Source: Ganoderma boninense | Lineage: Eukaryota > Basidiomycota > Agaricomycetes > Polyporales > Polyporaceae | Assembly (NCBI GenBank): GCA_002900995.3 | Contig: CM035311.1 | Coordinates: forward strand, 2,976,001-3,040,000 | Direction of reading: 5' to 3' | DNA length: 64,000 nt | In this document: positions 34,693 through 45,812 of the stretch, one piece after another | Layout: each line of letters opens with the position of its first letter | Position numbering within the stretch: the first letter of the stretch is position 1 | The notes under the pieces: model-generated | Seen by the model: the letters and a program-made list of their open reading frames with translations, nothing else | Told to the model about the DNA's origin: nothing | Databases searched by the model: none | Translations under genes and position numbers: made by a program

Positions 34693-34860
34693 TAGGGAAT
34701 GGCGAGGGGTAACCCCCGGGTGTCCAGCCTGACACCCTCTACCCTTACTCCCCACACCCCTACCCTTCGACCCCCGGGTAGACAAGGGTAGGGGTATAAC
34801 GAGCAGGGGGTGGGGGTCAGGGGGTTGAAGGGTATTTTGAGGGGTAACCGCGGGTTTCAA
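34693..34860. repeat. Left terminal and subterminal repeats of hAT element
   Basis: The 17 bp terminal repeat is followed by several CCCCTACCC, CTACCCTTA and GGGTAGGGG motifs in both orientations (about 34740-34800), then GGGGTAACC. Similar motifs occur at the other end, as expected for transposase-binding subterminal sites. Confidence 0.75.
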
Positions 34861-34954
34861 CAGATTGCACACATGTTTATAGGCTAGGCACACATAGACA
34901 CACAGAATACATGGTAAAGACATGAGTTACACACCCAGGCAGCACGGCGGCAGG

Positions 34955-37900
34955 CTAATAAATCCGATCCCAGCCATCCTCCAACTCCACGTCCTCATCA
35001 CCTTCAATGTCATCAAGTTCAGCCACTTTGCGAGCATCCTCAGGCTTGACGAGACCGAGGACACTCCAAGCGCCAACGCAGAGAATTGCGCGCGTGGTTT
35101 GGGCGCTGAGGCGGTTGCGGACGTGCGAGAGGACAAGACGTCCTCGGCTGAAGAGCCGCTCGACGTCAACGGATGTTGCTGGAATAGTACGGTTCAGTTA
35201 GCAAGAGTGCATGCGAGAGGTCAAAAAGAAAAAAAAAACTTACCGGGGATGGTTAAGTAATCGATAGCCATCCGAGAGAGGTTCGGATAGGTCGCCCGTC
35301 TGTCCTTCCACCAGCCGATCACATCGCCCGAGCTTTTGTCCACGGGGGCAGCCAGGTAATGCTGAAGCTCGTCTTTGATCCCGTCGTCTGGCAAAGCACC
35401 GTCCCGCTCGTCAAGGATATCGAACAGATCGCGCGCCTGCCACACAAGTTATGCCGCTCGTTAGCAAGCGTGCTGCATGCAAGATGTGCCCGTAAATACT
35501 CACCTCGTCCTCATCCGAAGACTCGTCATCCTTCCGACTGCCTTCCCCATCCGAGTTTGGGGTGCTGGGAGGCTCAAGGGAGCTCTGGCGCGAGTTGCCG
35601 TCTTGGGAGCCATCAAATCGCCCGGCGTAGTGGTCAGCGTATTCGGTTTCGACGAGCTCGCGTGCCGTTCGCTGCCATCCGGCCGTCCATCTGAGCTTCT
35701 TGAAGTATTGAAGTTTGTAGCGGGGGTGCATCGCTGTAAGATAAACAAGTTAGCGAGGGGACGTGTACGAAGGGCGTGAGATTAGTACGCACCCATAGCG
35801 ATCCGGTAGGTGGCCGACGCATCGGTGAGCGAGTAGTACTTGTCTAGGACCTTCTTGGCTAGGCGACAGGCGACGCGGATCGGGTTTGAGTATTTGTCGT
35901 CATCGTGGATGGCGTCGGTAAGTGTTTCCTCGACATGGTCCATGACTGGGATGACACGGGCGAGGTTCGGGATGCTAGCGCGCGAGAAGGACAAGGTCGC
36001 GCTCTTGAAGACCTGGGTGCGTTGAAGTGGCGAGAGGGGTAGGAGATTGTTGTGAGGTAGGCAGGGTGCAGTTCGAGAGGTGCGCGAGCGGGGAGAGCGA
36101 GTGGGTCAGAGGGCAGGCATGAACAGTGCACGCAGGCGCGAGTGGCTCAGAGAGGCGCGGATGGTGCGCGGTCGAGCAACAAGCGAGCGCGATGCCAGAG
36201 GTGGACGAATTGGGAAGTTGAATAGCAGACGGGGCCACCCGACAGTGGCGGAATAAAGTTCGTGGATTAGTACAGTTAGTGAAGGTTAAGGTTCACACTG
36301 CAAACGAACCTTAAGGACTTCTTGGAGTTGGCGGAGCGCATCCCAGGCTTCCCTCGACAACTCATGCGCCCGCAGACCATTTTCCTGCCTCATCGTCATC
36401 TCGTCCACCACCTCCCGGTACTTCGACGCGAAGGTCAACATATCATACGTCGAATTCCACCTCGTCCGCACGTCCCGCGGGAGCAAGCGGACGGGAAGAC
36501 CCTTCTCCTCGCACGTCGCCTTCCAGGCCGGGAGATGACGCGTACTCGAATTGATGATCTTAAATCCAAGGGTGCGGATCTGTTAACACAAATGGTGAGT
36601 AGGACTTCCGCCACTCTGGGGACTTGCACGCTGCTAACCTTCGCGACCGCCAGTTTCATAGGCCGGATCTCCAACTCGAACTCCTCCCGCTCCTCTTCCG
36701 TCAACTCGTCCAAAGGATCCAGCTCGTCGCTGGGGTCGTCCATGTCCTCCTCGTCCTCGTCTTCATCGTCCTCTTCCTCCGCCGGCGGCGATCCCGAGCG
36801 CTGGCGGTCCGCGCGCTTCCTCTCGCATTCCCTCTCGAAGGCCTCCAAGTCCGCCGCCAACTCGAAGAGTTCTTGTTCTTCTTTGTCGCGCTTGTTGGCA
36901 TCGGTTTTTGGGCGGGCGTCGAACTCGCGCACGAGAGCCTTCACCACCAGGCTGAGGACATGCAGGAAGCATCGGACGCGCGATCGCTGCCCGTCGAACT
37001 CCGGCAGCAGTTCCACCAGGTGGCGCACCATGGCGTCGTTGTTTTTGGCGTTATCGCAGGTCACGCGCGTTTTCTGCGAAATAGTTCAGTAAGTTCAGCT
37101 TCTCGCGCTGGCCTCGCACGAACCCGTTTATTAATTCCGAACTCCTCCAGGACTCCGGCGAAGGCCTCTGCAAGATGAACCCCGGTATGGGATTTTGCGA
37201 CTTGGACGACATCAAGGACCATCGAGAGAGGCGCGCCCTTGTGCTCAAAATGTACGCACAGTGCGACGAATGAACGGTGATTGGGCGACGTCCAAGCGTC
37301 CGTCGTGAACGTGAGTTTCCCTTCGTATTCCTGGCGGTAAGTGCTCATTTAATGGTGTTGCGCTTGAAATCTAACAAACCACGTACCTGCAGAAGCCTCG
37401 CGATGCGGTTGCGCGTGCGCGCGAAGACGATCTTGACGTCGCGCGAGACGGTGGAAGGGGAGGGGATGTAGTGCCCAGGGCGCCCCGTCTTCATCAAGAC
37501 CAGGAAACTGCGATCTTCGACGATGTTGAACGGCCGTGCGCTTTCACATACCCACCGAGCAATCTCGGTGCGTGTCTCTATTTTCGTATGATTGCGGTGC
37601 ATATACGTGACCCGGCCCCCCTTCTTGCGTTCGAAGTGGGCGGTGAGTGGTGCCTCTCGCAGGATCTTGTCAAAGATCTTGTCGCGCGCATCGTCGGCAT
37701 TCCCAAGCGCTTGCGCCATTGCGAGCGCTTTCTTCCCCCAGCAAGCTTCGACATGGCGCCGCATATTCGACGTCGACGTCGAGTCCTGTGTATCGAGGTA
37801 GCGGTGTACTCCCCTCTTCGCCTTGCAACCTTCCTTCGCGCATTTGAAGACATGGCACCGGCGACCATTCTTGTACTGTACTTCGGGGCGCGGCTCGAAA

Positions 37901-38431
37901 AACGCGTAGATAGGTGAGTCCCATCCCCGCATCAAGTCATCTACATTGCTCATCCATCACTGCACAGATCTGGTCGCATCGACGTTCTCGCGCACCTAAT
38001 TCTTCCTCAGAATCCGGATCCTTCGCCTTCTTCTTACCGCGCTCACCCTCCCCCCCATCCTGACTCCCATCGTCGTCTGCCTCGGCCCCGCTGCTGCCCT
38101 CGTTATCCGCCCCGGCATCACTCAAGATCTCGAGCCCATCGTCTTCAAGATCGGGCGAGGCCTGGCGCGCCTTCGAGCGCGTGCGCGTCTTCGACGATCC
38201 GGCGTTCGCAGGGCGTTCTACGCTGTTGCCGTCCTTCTCACGGATAGGTCGGGCCTTCAGCTTCGAGGGCGCCAGCCTTGGCTCAGGCTTGGCCTTCGGC
38301 TCCTTCGCCTTCTTGCTCTCCGAGGACTTCTTTCCGGCTCCTTTAGAACTCGATCCGGATGGCGCGCGGTGGCGGGCCTTCTTTGAAGGCGGGGACTTTG
38401 CTGCTGCAGATGTTCCAGCTCGTTTGCGCAT
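34955..38431 (-). CDS. hAT transposase, 922 aa, nine exons
   Basis: Exons 38431-37996, 37940-37387, 37330-37124, 37073-36639, 36579-36310, 36012-35793, 35733-35504, 35436-35244 and 35178-34955 join in frame with GT..AG introns. All introns are 50-67 bp except one of 297 bp. The basic N-terminus (RKRAG, KKARHR) looks like a nuclear signal. A BED-type zinc finger follows: CHVFKCAKEGCKAKRG, then SNMRRHVEACWG. The RNase H-like core shows TFTTDAWTSPNHRSF (first Asp) and VTCDNAKNNDAMVRHL (second Asp). WNSTYDML is the usual block before the final Glu region. An acidic insert (EEEDDEDEDEEDMDDPSDEL) sits mid-protein. The C-terminus has the dimerisation signature ATSVDVERLFSRGRLVLSH. No stop or shift was seen, so it is predicted active. 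Confidence 0.93.
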
Positions 38432-38934
38432 AGTGATAGATGTGTAGAAGTGGAGGAAGAGATTTCGATAGAGTTCGCGGTGGGAATAAGATGTTTGTAG
38501 AGCTCTCGAGTCATCCTGCATACCTACAGTAGCTGTGTCCCGCTCATGTTGCTTAGCAAAGAACTGTACAGTACCTCTGACATTGCACTCCGAAATGAGT
38601 AGAAATTCCATGTATAGTAGCTACTTCAAATCCCGACTGCACACACGAGGCTCAACACGCTGCAACGGGGGCGCCATGGCACTCGCATCGATAGTCGGAC
38701 TTGGTGCGGGCACTACAAAGCTTGTACAGCCTCGCCGGGTATGACAATCCGAGAGTCGTTCGAGAAGAAGGAGCCTCGCCGGTGTCCTTCGAGAAGAAGG
38801 TCGAGCGCGAGCTCAACTTGGCTCGTGATCACAGCGGTCAGTATAGCTGCAAGGCTTGCGAAATGCGGGCGCTTATCGGGTGCTTAACTCGCGCTCTGGC
38901 TGGGCTGGTGGCTGTGTTTACTGGACGGGGGGTA

Positions 38935-39045
38935 GCTCTGAGGGTGGGGGTTTGGCAAGGGTATTCCTTGGACACCCCTTACCCCTACCCCTCCACACCC
39001 TTACGTCCAAACCCCCTAAAACCCTGCACCCCCCGCCATTCCCTA
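38935..39045. repeat. Right terminal and subterminal repeats of hAT element
   Basis: Contains CCTTACCCCTACCCC and CACACCCTTACG before the terminal repeat. These are the counterpart of the left subterminal motifs. Confidence 0.75.
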
Positions 39046-39053
39046 GACGTGCT
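39046..39053. repeat. Right target-site duplication of hAT element
   Basis: GACGTGCT, identical to 34685-34692. Confidence 0.95.
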
Positions 39054-39133
39054 ACGACCGTGCACAGAGTAGGTGTACTTAAGGGCGTCCTCCTCGTCTC
39101 GTCTCCCCAGCATCCTACTTCCTTGATCCCGCA

Positions 39134-40408
39134 ATGGCTAGAGGAAAGGGAAAGGCTACGCTTCAGAGCGCGGACGACGACGACGACGCTCTCACCCACT
39201 CCTTCAGCGACCTTGAGGAGGCTATGCCCAACTCAGGTCCTCGTCATACCGCCGCCCAGTTCGCCGAGGGCACTATGGTCCTCGCCGACCGAGAGCGTGG
39301 TGAGTAATCCATTCTGTTCTCCTCCGGCCATGCTAAACCTCGAAATAGCTAGAGCTCTGAACGCTCCGCCGACTACCTGCGGAAGCTGCTTGCTAAACTC
39401 GGTCAACCGTAAGTTCCGTTCGTCATCTGAAGTACTGCTCTCGTAGCTCATTGGTTGTAGGCGGCCCGTGTCCTCACCGAACATTCTCTTCCCGTGGCCA
39501 ATCTCACCCAGGGCCTGACCAGCCCTATGGCACACGCCCAGATGCTTCCTCCGTGGATCGACGGGCCGGCGACAACCGCCAGTCTCCAGCCTCGGAAGCT
39601 GGTACTGAGCTTTGGAATCCTGTCAGTCTCGGACCTTCTTTTTTCGTCGAGAATCGCGGCTCGCCGACATCTCCTTTCCCCGTCTCACGCCACCATTCAC
39701 AGGATCCTCGCACCGCGACCTCGGGTCGCGCGACTCCTCACGCACTCCACTCTGCTACCCCACCGTCGTCGCCTCAAGGCTCTTGCCGTTGGGGCCATCG
39801 TCACTCCACTAGGGAGTCAGAGTTCCGTTGTATTGCCCGGTCGAACGCCCCGGCTTCTTCCTCCGGGTCGTCGTCAGTTACGATTACCCCCAGTATCGTA
39901 GCAGAGCGCTCAGCTCGTGCCCGGGCCATGTCGACTTCGATGCCTTCTTATCCTGATTCGCAGGGTCAGACGGCAACCACGCTCTCCCCAGAGACGACAT
40001 TGATGCCAACTGGGTATGACTGGTTCCGGCTGCATCGGTCTGCGGCGCAGCCTGGCATTCATGGTCAGCCGCACTCCATGCCCGCGGGTCCTCCCACTAC
40101 GCGCACCAATCCCGCACCGGCTAACCCCCCATATGTTGCCCGCATCGATCCGTACGATCCCTCTGTTCAAGTATGGTATGTTGTCACCGTCGGCACCACC
40201 GTCGGCGTCTTCAGCCAGCAGTGAGTGTGATATCTCTCCGACCTGTCGACCGACGTACTAACGTGACGTCAGGTTTGTGGCGACCACGGCCACTTTCCGC
40301 GTGTCCGGCCAACACTACAGGCACTATCTGTCATACGACGAGGCCCTTGCAGCGTTTCGGGCGGCCGAGGCGGCGGGCGCGGTCTTCCAGAGGAATCAGA
40401 AGTCCTGA
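39134..40408 (+). CDS. Hypothetical protein with RNase H1 N-terminal-like (viroplasmin) domain
   Basis: Exon 1 (39134-39299) begins MARGKGKATLQSADDDDDAL and ends at a GTGAGT donor. Middle exons (about 39347 to 40220) encode a Ser/Pro/Thr-rich linker. The last join (intron 40221-40272) gives WYVVTVGTTVGVFSQQ followed by FVATTATFRVSGQHYRHYL and SYDEALAAFRAAEAAG, ending at 40408. That block matches the small nucleic-acid-binding fold at the N-terminus of RNase H1, here without any RNase H. Proteins with this C-terminal module are common in Agaricomycetes and unnamed. The borders of exons 2 and 3 are uncertain. The intact hAT element sits just upstream and may alter its expression. Confidence 0.6.
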
Positions 40409-40868
40409 ATTTCGTTAATGTCGTCGTTGCGCTCCGCGATCCGCAGCTGATTCGCAGTTGACCTTTCTTGGACGCTCCCTTCGAAGCATAACAAAACTCA
40501 TATCTGTCCTGGTCAGGTGTTTGTTGCTTGCTCGTTGCTGTATACGGTTTGCTGTCCCATGTTCGTCGTGTCGGCGTTGGTCCTTGTCGGTCCTGATGTA
40601 TTGTTTCCTGTAAAAAGTTCCCTTCCGTCTGTAGTGTGCTGTAAGATGTGCTCCTCTATACGTCTGTAGTGGCTAAGTGTGTATTCCAAGTACTGCATTT
40701 GCATGTAATATAGCTTGTGGGAGAGAACCTACCTCGCGCTCACGGCACTGTCAATTTGCCTGTCTTCCTGGCACATAGAGAGTTTGGCGGAATAGATACA
40801 TTTCAACGCCGTCGTGACCTCTCGCCTCTTTCGACTTGCGAGCCAATGAGTTGGACGTTCTCCTCACG

Positions 40869-41217
40869 ATGGCATCAACCGACGACACAACGCCCGCCGA
40901 ACAGACTATGTGCGAGAGTGCGGAGGCGTGGCGCGCACCGCGCGGGAGGGCTGCGCGCCCTCCGTCCAGCGCGACTTTACGTTTGAGCAGCTCACAGCGC
41001 TCTATGCGCGACCGAGTCCACATTTCGCGCGACATGCCGCGCCTGCATCGCCGTCGTCGTGACCGAGTGGGCCAAGTGGGCCGGCAAGCCATGCCTCGCA
41101 GCTTTGTTCTGGCGCGCCTTGATGGCGGACGAGCCGCACACTTTGTATGACCGGGGCCGCGGCAGTCTTCCGGTCGAGCCTGCACCACTTTCCCAGAGGA
41201 AGCGTAGCTGGCCATAA
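40869..41217 (+). CDS. Small Cys-rich hypothetical ORF, two exons
   Basis: ATG at 40869 (MASTDDTTPAEQTMC). A proposed 70 bp intron (GTGGCG..TCACAG) leads to ALCATESTFRATCRACIAV and VVTEWAKWAGKPCLAALFW, stop at 41217. The spacing C..C with more Cys is suggestive of a small metal-binding motif but matches no family I know. The intron donor is non-ideal, and a minus-strand ORF overlaps, so this is tentative. Confidence 0.25.
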
Positions 41218-42638
41218 TACTAGTCCCTCGCCAATGGTGTAGCCAGCCTGGGGATAACGGTTTGCCTTCTAGTTGCAGGATTAGGCGGAAGTCTTGCTAG
41301 CGCGCTTCACTCTTTCCAAGGGTCAATGGGTCACTTGAGAACTGGTATTGGATATAAGAAGAGCGAGCTAAGGGCTACCTCCCAGTGAAAGTGCGCGTGA
41401 CCAATTGGAGAGACATTCGCGCGGGATGCACGAGCTGCAACACCTAGGGAGCAAATTTGGATCAAACAGGGCCCGCTGCTAGCGCTAGCGCGGCCTATTC
41501 CCTGAGGAATGCGCATGGCCTGTGGTGTTTGTGGTACCAGACATCTCACTCAAGGATTTGTATACCGGACGGTCTTGGCAAGGCATAACATACTCAGTGG
41601 GAATGTTAAAAGGATTGGGCGTCGAGCTCATACTTTCCAGCCGGATTTGGAAATGCCACCGAGCCTGCGTACCATCTGTCTCACAACCATGTTCGTCCCC
41701 TGTGCGAAATGCTGGTTCAACCGCTGTAAATATTGGTAACTTCGTGTTGCCGTACCTTGTGTTGCAACGTGTTCAACTTGCGCCCATCTCATTCGCACTG
41801 CGAATACCAAAAGTGCTCGGCCAGAATACAACCGATCGGAGCATGATGTTGACCGGTTCGACATTGGCCTCGCCGATTGGCTAGTATGGAATCCCGTGAC
41901 CATGCCACGTTGGCAGCGGCTCCGCGACCCAATTTCAACTCCCCGAACGAGCTACGGGGCAGTACGCCGACGTATGTGCACTGCAGTCACTTGCACACCC
42001 ACTGTACTTACGGGCTCCATCTGGAAAACAATCGCCGACCAGCACAAATGTGCGATGACTTCCAGGCGGGCCGGTTCCCCAAGGTTTGCTCCCGCTCCAC
42101 TGATTCGCCCAGGGAAGCTTCCAGTTTGGCATTTTCTCTTCGATTCGAAGCGGCCATGCGCGCCCTCCCCTCAGATTATGCCATTCATATCGATATCCCT
42201 CATCCTTACGTAGGGCGCTGTCCCGTCAGCTTCGTCTATCCGGTAGGTCGTCTGCTCTTCTGGTTAACAATTACCTCGTTCACAGGGCGGATCTATCCCT
42301 AGACGTCTCGCAGTATTAGTGATAAACCCGAGCTGTTTGCCCTCCCTTCTCTGCCTCACCCCCAGGCGCCACCACTATGGGGATCCGAGCGACATTCGAG
42401 CACCTCCTCGTCCACATCTCCCCTTCTCACAGCCAAGCAAATCGCGGCAACGCAGGTCGGAGCGACCAGGACCCATTTTTCCAAGGAGGCTCTGGCGCAC
42501 GTAAGTTCACCTTAGCCCCCATCCCTACCATTCGTAGCCGCAGAAGCAGCACCCGCACGTCGCCCAAGTTCTTGCTCGGCCCTTCCTCCTTGGGTTATCA
42601 AAGTCTTTCGCCACCCTCGCCTACCACTGCGACTCTAC
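41218..42638. other. No supported gene
   Basis: Several ORFs of 60-140 codons occur on both strands without domain similarity or clean splicing. The end of this stretch may contain the lost 5' exons of the KDZ relic that follows. Confidence 0.3.
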
Positions 42639-45600
42639 TTGACGTTGCTGCGGGAAGGCTTGACGCGCAGTACGATATCAGCCACATTTACCATTATTTA
42701 TCAACCGTCGAGTCCGACTTACTGCAGCAAACGCTTATCACGATGGTGCGTCGGGTCTGTCCACACGGAGATCTACCTTTTGACCAAAACGTGTTATCCG
42801 CAGGATCGATCTGTACAGCGGTGGTTGAAGCATGCCGAGAAGTATCTCCCCGAAGTGATGCGGTAGGAAGGACGAGGTGACTTCGCCAATGGTATATGTT
42901 GTGGTTGCAGTGACGTACTCGGCGATGGATACGGCATCCGTTGCGACGAATGTATGGGCGGGGGACTGTATTGTGTGACGTGCTGCGTAGCCAACCATGA
43001 GCGGCATCCGCTCCATAGGATCCGGGTAAGAGTTCACGTGTTCCGGTGCTATCTACGTGGAGCTGATCGCCAAATCCGCTGTTCCAGAGGTGGACGGGTA
43101 CCCGATTTGAACCGGTCGAGCTCTCCGTGCTCGGGCTCCGCCTCCAGTTAGGCCACCCCATCGGCGAGAAGTGCCCGACTCCCGACGTATCGGGTTCCGG
43201 CTCAATCATCATACTCGATCTGTCAGGCATCCACGAAGTCGGCATCACCGTTTGCAGCTGCCAGAACGCTCTGCCTCCTTACATCCAGCTGCTCTGGTGA
43301 CAGTGGTTTCCCGCGGCATGTCAGGCACCCCGAACCGCCGCCACATTTCGCCTTCTAGAACACTTCCATGTACTCTCCTCTCTGTCGAACGTTTCTGCCT
43401 TGGCCTACTATCGCATGTTGCTGAGCGTCACAGATAATACTGGTGTCTGTCCACCTGCAGTGGGTAACCTGTCTGTTCTTTCCATATAATTCTCCTGACG
43501 CAAGGTCATAGAACCAGCTACCCGCGTTCCTGATCACGATCCGAGAATGGCAAGTCTTAAAGACCTTGAAGAGGACAGGAGCGGGCAACGGCCTCAGGCG
43601 CTCGTCTGAGCGCCCGACGGACGAATGCCGGACGTGTATCCCTCCGAGTCATGATTCCGACGCTTCCAATCATGTGTCTCCAAAACCAAGGCTGGTTTTT
43701 CCATCTGCCCACCTATGGCACGTTTTGACGTTTGATTTCGTCAGCTGGCTCCATCGCCTGGTGCCCTTTCATAGGGGTCCGAGGTTTGGGATATCTCGTT
43801 TCTCTCTGTCCCGGTACGCCGGGCACGGAGGCGCGAACCACGGTAAAGCTCCTGATGACCCGATGGGAGAATCGTGCTTACAAATGAGACCACAGATCTG
43901 GCCTCTGTCACGTGTCACGATGGAACGTTCTGGCAATCGATGGTTGGAGGGTACGCCTTGACCACGAACTACTCCCCTTGTCGTCCACCTCACCCTCTCC
44001 GCCCTCCTGCAGGGATAGTGACACTGCTGAGTCTTCTCGGGCATCCAGCGTGCTTCTGCCCGCCGAGGATGCCACCTACTCGGACGATGCATCTGGAGAC
44101 GCTGGTCCGTGTCCACCAGTCCAGAGCGACGCCAGCTCTCGGCCACAGGCTCACGGCACAGACATCTACTACTCTCTCCTCCAGACTGAGGTCGCACGCA
44201 GGACGTTCCCTATCCGCAGTGGCCCGCCGCTCAAACAAAATCTCGAAAGTTGGAACTGGGACGAGGTCACCACCCTACGTGTGTTGCGTCATTCATCATA
44301 AGCGACTCTCCTGACGCAAGTGCAGCCATGACTCTCCTTTTAGATGCCGAGCGGGCCATCTCCCAGCGTCGCCTTTACGATGACGTGTATAGCGCTCTCA
44401 ACAACCTTCTGCCCCGAGACCATGTGGACACGTGGGTCCAGATGGTTTTAAGGTGGGAGATGGACGGCGGGGAGGGCGAGGATGGTTTCAATCCTTTCGA
44501 GCTCCATCATTCTCGTGAGTAATCATTATTTCAGGCTTAGATGCTCGTAGTCATTGCATGTGACGGCAGTCCTTGGCCTGAAGAAGGTCCGTGCCGACTT
44601 GTATGATGAAGATCTGCAGGCGATACAATCTGGCCAGGGCAAGTTTATAGGCGGAGAGGAGGAAACCGTGAGTAGCGTCATTGCTGCAGGACTGGACCTC
44701 GAAGAGCAACAGTGAGTTCTTGACCGGTCCTTTAGTCTCTGTTCTTACGTCTTCGATGCGCAGGATACAGCTCTGTGCCACAGTTGCCAGCGTCCAGCAT
44801 GGATCCAGTGGCCTATGCGAGGTCGGCATTGTCGCGGAGCAGGGCCGTCTATGCCGTCGTATCGACGCCTGGCACGACACTGCGCAAAACCTCATGCCCA
44901 TCATCGCGTCGTTGCGTGCGGATTATGCGAACGTTGCTGAGACTGTATCGGCACAGGACCTGCCCCTGTACCTGCCCTCTTCTCTGTTTTCCGTCGAGGT
45001 TCCAGACATCCTTCTTTTTATGTATGAATGGCGCTTGCGACAGGGGCAAGCGTACGACGCTCTTGCTCACCTCCGTGCTCACCTCGAAGTCATCGAGTTC
45101 CTCCGTTCCTGCGCCTACAAGAACCCCATCATCGAGGACAGGGCAGATCTTGTCGCTGACGTTGTCCGAGCCAAGATACGCTTGGACGTATGCCACTATC
45201 GAGCGGCGCACTCCGCCCTGAAGACTCTGGCGCCCATCCTCGGAAAGACCGTGGAGGACGACTACCTTCAAGAACTCGAGGAGACCGACATTAGGTACAT
45301 TTCAGTGATAAATGGTGTCTGCGCCCCTTGGATATGGCGTTTCGGTCGCACAGCTCTCCTGAACCCAGCTCGTCGGTTGGACTTGGACGTTAACAAGGAC
45401 CTGAATACCGGTATGCCCCATACTTGACTTGATTGTTGCGTGCGTATTCTCAATGTTGACCCTAGCGTTACGTGTGGAGTGGTGCGATGCCCGCGCCCAC
45501 GCCCGTACCAGCATGCAGATGTGCAAGTCCCTCCACAATGACATGTGTCGGGCGATTGCCAGTCACGAGCAGCGTGCGTACTGGTGGGAGACCCAAATAG

Positions 45601-45812
45601 GCAGTGCCTTCGCCGGCCGATCTGACTACCGTGAGGGCGCCGACTCTTACGCGTACCGACAAGCCTCCATTCGTCGCTCAATGAAGTCTCATTGCTGTCA
45701 CCTGTGGGCATCCATGAAGGACTGCTTGTCTGCTGGTCCGCACGACGTTGATGATCTGTCAGGTGTAGCGAGCACGGTTGCGTCGCGCGGGGATGGGGAG
45801 AAGGGTATGTAG
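42639..45812 (+). pseudogene. CxC2-type KDZ transposase relic lacking its catalytic core
   Basis: The N-terminal CxC2 part is clear. DRSVQRWLKHAEKYLPEVM, a 48 bp intron, then YGIRCDECMGGGLYCVTC and HERHPLHRIR, another intron, then FEPVELSVLGLRLQLGHPIG, SIIILDLSGIHEVGITVC and FRLLEHFHVLSSLSNVSAL. An in-frame TGA at 43298-43300 interrupts it. A further exon has FLITIREWQVLKTLKRTG. The 3' part is also clear: NNLLPRDHVDTWVQMVLRWE, RLCRRIDAWHDTAQNLMP, WRLRQGQAYDALAHLRAHLE, YRAAHSALKTLAPILG and, in the last exon, ALRVEWCDARAHARTS, stop about 45812. Between about 43650 and 44320 the roughly 400-500 residues that should carry the DDE centre are absent and replaced by about 650 bp of unrelated sequence. 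It cannot be an active transposase. Confidence 0.8.

Larger units (their letters stand above)
34693..39045 (-). mobile_element. Complete hAT DNA transposon, 4353 bp
   Basis: The terminal inverted repeats TAGGGAATGGCGAGGGG (34693-34709) and its complement at 39029-39045 differ at one of 17 bases. Both are flanked by the same 8 bp, GACGTGCT (34685-34692 and 39046-39053), the exact target-duplication length of hAT elements. One spliced transposase gene fills the inside on the minus strand. The perfect target duplication and intact gene indicate a recent, possibly still mobile insertion. It lies about 80 bp upstream of the ATG of the next plus-strand gene. Confidence 0.95.

Noticed and set aside
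41509..42302. Several overlapping plus-strand ORFs of 75-140 codons
   Set aside because: No shared frame, domain or credible splice joins. One has a few Cys but without regular spacing.
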